Translations under genes and position numbers: made by a program
Notes under the pieces: generated by a model
Told to the model about the DNA's origin: nothing
Databases searched by the model: none
Seen by the model: only the letters and a program-made list of their open reading frames with translations
Shown: piece by piece, positions 23,401 to 26,516 of the stretch
Position numbering within the stretch: position 1 is the first letter of the stretch
How the letters are laid out: each line of letters opens with the position of its first letter
Assembly (NCBI GenBank): GCA_964345215.1
Contig: CAYFQH010000027.1
Location: 1-26,516, forward strand
Length of the DNA stretch: 26,516 nucleotides
Source of the DNA: CAYFQH01 sp964345215
Lineage (GTDB): Bacteria; Bacillota; Clostridia; Christensenellales; Aristaeellaceae
Direction of reading: 5' to 3'

Positions 23401-25014
23401 AGTGTGGTTCAAACTACCTATGGGCAACGGCTTCAAACCCTTGTTATCGGCAACCTTGGAGGGGAGCCGGATATTATTTACCGGGGTATTCGGGATACCA
23501 GTTACCAAAGCAGCCTGCCTCCCAGCTTTGTAGGTAGTTACGAGGTGGTTGTAACCATTTCCGGCAGCGAAAACGTGGCCGATACCCAGGTAATCATGCC
23601 CTTTTTCATCTACCCTAAAAAGGTAATCATCTGGCCGGAAGATAACCTGCTTAAATATGAAGGAGAAGAAGACCCGCCATTCTCCTTTTATTACGATGGC
23701 ATCATTCCAGGGGAAGAATACTTGTTGGAAGGGTTCCTCTTCAGGGCCCTGGGGGAAGAGCCGGGATCTTACCCTTATACGGTACGGTATTTATCGGCCG
23801 GGCCCAACTACGTGTTTGAACTATCCCCCTATGCAGGGACCTTTACCATATTGCCTGGCGAAAACCCTGATCCTACCGATCCTACGGACCCCACTGACCC
23901 CACCGATCCAACAGACCCTGGTGATGGGGGGGATGGCGATCCCGGCGGCGGGAGCGGCGGTGGTGGCGGAGGTGGTGACGGAGCCGATAAAATTGTTCCC
24001 GTTCACCAAAAAATAAAACTCCACAATGGAAAAACCCTGGATATTCTTTTAAACACCGCCCAAACCTTAAACATCAATGGCCGGGAATATGCCCGCCTCA
24101 TTTGGGACACCCAAGACAACAAGGTTCGCCCCTTCAGCCCTTCTTTTAGAATTACCCAGGATGCCACCCAGGTGCTCTTACAGCTTGAAACCGAGCCGGA
24201 GCTTAAAAAAGACGGGGGCTATCAAACCGATACCGACGGCAACAAGCTGTACCGGGGCCGAAGGCTGGAATTATCCTATTCGATGATTGGCAAATTAAAA
24301 GAACTGGGAATCACCCACGTCAATATGGGGGTTAAAAATGCCTCCCTTTTGGTGGGCCTGGATGATTTGCTCAATTCTGAAATCAGCCAAATGGTAAAGG
24401 ATAAGAAGTTGGCTCTAAACAAAGGCACCTTCCATATTACCCTTGTACCCCAGATTCAAATGCAAGGGCTCCTCCCGTCCCAACAAGAACTAGTAATGAA
24501 GGAAAACCTTTTGGGTGATGTATACAAAATGGAGGTGGAACTCCTTTTTGGCGAAAACCGTTACGACATTACCGCCATGCTCAACACCGCTTCCCTCCAA
24601 ATCGGTGCTGAAGATATTTTGCGCATTATGGATATTGCCAAAAGCACCACCGAGCGGGAAGCACCAAGTCCCCAGCCATCGGCTTCTCCCGCCCCGTCCC
24701 CTACACCACAAGGGGAAACAACGCCGGTGGAAGAAACGGCGGCTTCTGCCACACCTCAGCCGGAAGCCAAACTGTTTGAAATTGTCAGCATCTCCTCAAG
24801 TACAAACCTTATCCGGGGCAATACCCTGCTCATCGAGCCCTATATGGACTCGGAAAAGCAAATGCCCTTCCAGCTCCTTCGGGGTACCCAGCGCTACTGT
24901 ACTGTAAAGGCATCCCAGGAAGGCCTATACTTTATAAACTACATTGAGCAAAAACCTGCCGAAACCCCGCCTCCTGAAACCACCCAGCCGGCGGAAGAGA
25001 AAAATGGAAGTTAA
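20458..25014 (+). CDS. Large exported modular surface protein, 1518 aa
   Basis: GTG start at 20458 with agaaagg ending 9 nt upstream; the ATG at 20461 is possible. Signal peptide about 1-32. A Pro/Glu/Gln-rich segment spans 36-118, then a short Cys/His cluster (C123, C130, C136, C156). Long Gly/Asn-rich beta segments fill about 175-890, broken by a Pro/Gln linker near 365-395. Residues about 900-975 (SKFYDGQAYAF) and about 1050-1137 (KKVIIWPEDNLLKYEGEED) look like MBG/YDG-type surface repeats. A DPT repeat at 1138-1154 and a Gly-rich linker lead to a C-terminal domain (about 1170-1390), a Pro/Ser/Thr linker and a final 80 residues. No LPXTG, SLH repeats or C-terminal membrane segment are seen, so the anchoring mode is unknown. 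Probably adhesin-like or a structural surface protein. Confidence 0.85.
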   Translation: MMKKWRNRIYACLAVCLVLGQLSPLMSRPAWGDEIQPGQEPAPPAQTEQREPLPQTPLAEQTPPQEPTPGELGPAETPPFSPSVEEEEPSVTRDPNLPMVNPGEPGGQTGQPLPPGQWNESFCDHANINCVQAPVCDKDHQEHIVQDVHGLKVAACKLGRWLLDQQDEIHRIQKGEAIASFTGKEDGKIDLSKGGALIRQSGTYWVTGGSGEEKIEIAPNRIVNLVLEETLGQELILHPNTRVNILPKAYNSWNKIEIGKNSEVRFMGTGALSLGQSLADDSAYIDVARGSVNLRGINEKHGRALYVFPSQGAAEIAIEEKTLAQTADKDGNYYVWLTPVGGALGGITYEAELIGTRLTITAQIGQGQLPQDPQPGQEPQPQEEIETPAPPVKEGAEQLYENKSISIGAGQSYTLSGLLEGEDREYLVTFAASGSTLVLDNLKLATGSALVVKNAGENEIQFLGETAGLFIENSGTLNLFANGASLLGPINLSGGGNTFYQGNTESLRILNQPVVMAALAEGAIDKNTVFLNQGMALPLIWLESKTFLIPQSMEGNYLFTLDKNVLQMEANPAKYMDEPDMAQAAVGMMPQAEDQLTETITLSEAEGDITLSLNTNYHFIGGGQPWNNGIIIPSGYEGTITLDQALVQSLALPDSGTIAFTLVGHNEIAQLTGGKTSLAFSQGGNITIGQWQADTALGTVLGNVQITGDKSFTQPTQTVVLLKDSAGQSAANQVVAVTLEGEAPFNALVFPDGTLWFWGREVNQDNITVQGYEATIVIKDGQPQGPVNISGEAGECKGLEATITFSSPGGNSAGIVYTITAQGEELPPGYVPDAQIAQGLKDSNGLWKVVISQGLEKGKTINFRAYASAIGGLELTKETEDYFQFSQQTYSFLVEGRQAFPLDSIKPDSKFYDGQAYAFTNLPQGVNLTYKTAGGNGLAQAPINAGSYIAVFEVPQGHPDYFEGTFEKAIVISKTQNPAQVSVVQTTYGQRLQTLVIGNLGGEPDIIYRGIRDTSYQSSLPPSFVGSYEVVVTISGSENVADTQVIMPFFIYPKKVIIWPEDNLLKYEGEEDPPFSFYYDGIIPGEEYLLEGFLFRALGEEPGSYPYTVRYLSAGPNYVFELSPYAGTFTILPGENPDPTDPTDPTDPTDPTDPGDGGDGDPGGGSGGGGGGGDGADKIVPVHQKIKLHNGKTLDILLNTAQTLNINGREYARLIWDTQDNKVRPFSPSFRITQDATQVLLQLETEPELKKDGGYQTDTDGNKLYRGRRLELSYSMIGKLKELGITHVNMGVKNASLLVGLDDLLNSEISQMVKDKKLALNKGTFHITLVPQIQMQGLLPSQQELVMKENLLGDVYKMEVELLFGENRYDITAMLNTASLQIGAEDILRIMDIAKSTTEREAPSPQPSASPAPSPTPQGETTPVEETAASATPQPEAKLFEIVSISSSTNLIRGNTLLIEPYMDSEKQMPFQLLRGTQRYCTVKASQEGLYFINYIEQKPAETPPPETTQPAEEKNGS

Positions 25015-25040
25015 ACCTGCAATCCACAAATTCAACTTAA

Positions 25041-25070
25041 AAAGAGAAGCGTTGCCTTCTCTTTTTTTTT
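25041..25070 (+). terminator. Terminator after the surface protein gene
   Basis: aaagagaag (25041-25049) pairs perfectly with cttctcttt (25056-25064), followed by T to 25070. It lies 26 bp after the stop codon. Confidence 0.85.
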
Positions 25071-25074
25071 CTGT

Positions 25075-25085
25075 TATGGTATACT
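25075..25085 (+). promoter_or_regulatory. Extended -10 promoter of the DUF624-type gene
   Basis: tatggtatact, the same extended -10 element as at 20331, begins 5 bp after the terminator T tract. Its -35 position falls inside the terminator hairpin. Confidence 0.5.
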
Positions 25086-25158
25086 TATTCAATTGAACAG
25101 GTGAATACGTTGTTGGTAAGCATATTCATACCGGTTATGGAAAACAGGAGGATGGGCC

Positions 25159-26100
25159 ATGTTTGGAAAAATGATGAACAACTATTACTATGGTAAAAGC
25201 GGAAAGGGCGATTACAATAAAGAAGATCTGCCAAAAAACCGGTGGCAGCTTTTTTGGGAAATGCTCCGCATTCGTTTTTCCGGCTTGATTCGGCTAAATT
25301 TATTATATGTGCTGGTATGGGTGCCCACCATCTTGGTTGTTTTATTCTCTTTTTTAAATTGGTATAATCTGCTGGCTGCTTTTATTGAGGGCACCATTAC
25401 AGCCGATGTTTTTTCCGAAGCCCAATATTCTCTCGTTTTTATGGGGCTGTTAATTTTAATCCCCTGCATTGCCATTACCGGCCCCTTTACAGCCGGGGTT
25501 AGCTATGTAACCCGTAACTGGGCTAGGGATGAGCATGCCTTCATCTGGTCGGATTTTAAAGATGCCCTGAAGGAAAACTGGAAACAGGCCCTGGGTATTT
25601 CTGCCATTACAGGCTTTGTACCCTTTGTTGTATTTGTGTGCTGGAATTTTTATGGGCAAATGGCTTCGGGGCAAAACAACATGCTCTTTGTTATTCCCCA
25701 GGTATTAACCTTGATTTTAGGCTGTGTGTGGGCCTTGGGCCTGGTGTTCTTCTACCCCTTAATCATTTCCTACAAGCTAAAGTTTACAGGGGTTATTCGC
25801 AACGGGCTGCTCCTTGCTGTGGGCAGGCTCCCCCAAACCATCGGGGTGCGGTTGGCCACCCTTATTCCAGCTATGATTGCCTTTTTATTGCTGTATTTTA
25901 CCTCCCAGGTTCAATGGGTGGTGCTGGGGCTTTTAATCTATTATATTCTCGTTGGCTACAGCTTAAAGCGCTTTGTAGATGCCAGCTTCACCAACGCAGT
26001 TTTTGACCGGTTTATTAACGTGCACATTGAAGGGGTGGAGGTTGACCGGGGGTTGAGCAAAGAAGATGATGATGAGGACGACGAGGAGGATATGGAATAA
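25159..26100 (+). CDS. DUF624 (YesL-like) membrane protein with acidic tail
   Basis: 313 aa. A hydrophilic N-terminus (NNYYYGKSGKGDYNKEDLPK) is followed by about six membrane segments. TGPFTAGVSYVTRNWARDEH and the nearby WSDFKDALKENWKQA are typical of DUF624/YesL proteins, which are often encoded near sugar-uptake genes but have no proven activity. The last 15 residues are almost all Asp and Glu (KEDDDEDDEEDME). The ATG has caggagg 7 nt upstream. It is separated from the surface protein gene by a terminator and has its own promoter. Confidence 0.85.
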   Translation: MFGKMMNNYYYGKSGKGDYNKEDLPKNRWQLFWEMLRIRFSGLIRLNLLYVLVWVPTILVVLFSFLNWYNLLAAFIEGTITADVFSEAQYSLVFMGLLILIPCIAITGPFTAGVSYVTRNWARDEHAFIWSDFKDALKENWKQALGISAITGFVPFVVFVCWNFYGQMASGQNNMLFVIPQVLTLILGCVWALGLVFFYPLIISYKLKFTGVIRNGLLLAVGRLPQTIGVRLATLIPAMIAFLLLYFTSQVQWVVLGLLIYYILVGYSLKRFVDASFTNAVFDRFINVHIEGVEVDRGLSKEDDDEDDEEDME

Positions 26101-26141
26101 GCAAGAGCCTGTAAAACAAAGTTGATTATTTTAAATGAAGC

Positions 26142-26173
26142 AAGGCGCCGGCAATCCAACCGGCGCCTTTTTA
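26142..26173 (+). terminator. Terminator after the DUF624-type gene
   Basis: 10-bp perfect stem aaggcgccgg (26142-26151) with ccggcgcctt (26160-26169), then T tract. Confidence 0.9.
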
Positions 26174-26431
26174 TTATCAAGGTGCCTCAGCCAGCATGGC
26201 GCTGCATTTGCCTATTTTATGTTTTGCCGAAAAGAAAATACAAATATAACAAGGATGGAAAAAACAGAACAGAAAAAAGGAATCTTTATTTAATAAGGCA
26301 AGGCCTTGCGGCAGACTTTAGAAAAGAGAAAATAGCCCCTTGCCGCCCATTAGTAAAAGCTGGGCAAAAAACCATTCAGGCCGCAAATAATGGCTCCTTT
26401 AAATTTGGCGGAGGCGGTCTCCTTTTTCAAA
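26174..26431. other. Intergenic region, no gene supported
   Basis: About 260 bp between the terminator and the promoter of the last gene. Frames here lack ribosome binding sites, and the 121-codon frame from 26122 starts inside the terminator region. Only a short palindrome gcaaggccttgc near 26298-26309 stands out. Confidence 0.45.
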
Positions 26432-26460
26432 TTGTGACCTGCCATAACTTGTGTTATAAT
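26432..26460 (+). promoter_or_regulatory. Promoter of the truncated last gene
   Basis: TTGTGA (26432-26437), 17-bp spacer, TATAAT (26455-26460), 37 bp before the ATG. Confidence 0.75.
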
Positions 26461-26497
26461 AAAACAACGCTAAAATTCAAAGAATAGGAGGAAAAAC

Positions 26498-26516
26498 ATG
26501 GATATTGTAAAGTGTT
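26498..26516 (+). CDS. Start of a gene cut by the window edge
   Basis: ATG at 26498 is preceded by ataggagg with a 6-nt spacer, and by a good promoter. Only MDIVKC is visible, which is too short to identify. Confidence 0.7.

Noticed and set aside
20512..24752. Many frames antisense to or out of frame with the surface protein
   Set aside because: Shadows caused by skewed codon use in the long gene; none has start signals.
26122..26487. 121-codon frame before the last gene
   Set aside because: It begins just before a terminator hairpin, runs through it and through a promoter, and has no ribosome binding site.

Overview
The window looks like a scaffold from a low-to-moderate GC Bacillota genome, most likely a Clostridia member. 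Supporting features are strong AGGAGG-type ribosome binding sites at almost every start, a T-box leader, a SpoIIIE-type FtsK, and VanW, DUF1294, DUF624 and DUF3298-type proteins. The standard bacterial code is in use, because TGA ends several intact genes. One 100-N assembly gap (12974-13073) is flanked by a 55-bp duplicated sequence.

Layout. 1-280: array of six back-to-back hairpins bounded by a 15-bp direct repeat. 351-803 (-): GIY-YIG-like protein. 1224-2063 (+): SAM methyltransferase broken by an in-frame TGA. 2398-5510 (-): perfect-consensus promoter, tryptophan T-box leader with a UGG specifier, then a substrate-binding protein, permease and ATPase matching the TrpXYZ-type ABC importer. 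5541-7265 (-): inositol-monophosphatase-like and aldo/keto reductase operon. 7559-9028 (+): ThuA-like protein and an A+T-rich GNAT acetyltransferase. 9286-12206 (-): VanW / SfsA / CHAP hydrolase / DUF1294 operon. 12401-13491 (+): zinc-ribbon membrane protein with an in-frame TAA and the assembly gap. 13667-14777 (-): GNAT, a 53-aa small protein and tRNA-Arg(ACG). 14850-15600: gene-free, A+T-rich, with a cluster of DnaA-box-like 9-mers. 15770-20201 (-): exported DUF3298-like protein, FtsK/SpoIIIE and a 99-aa protein. 20458-26100 (+): 1518-aa exported modular surface protein, then a DUF624-type membrane protein. At 26498 a new gene begins and is cut by the window edge.

Functional picture. The clearest regulatory circuit is the transporter under a Trp T-box, which should be made when tRNA-Trp is uncharged. 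The VanW/CHAP operon, the ftsK operon and the large surface protein make the right half mostly about the cell envelope and chromosome handling. The less ordinary parts are the hairpin array, the DnaA-box cluster with no dnaA beside it, two otherwise coherent genes each carrying a single in-frame stop, and the unusual 1518-aa surface protein.
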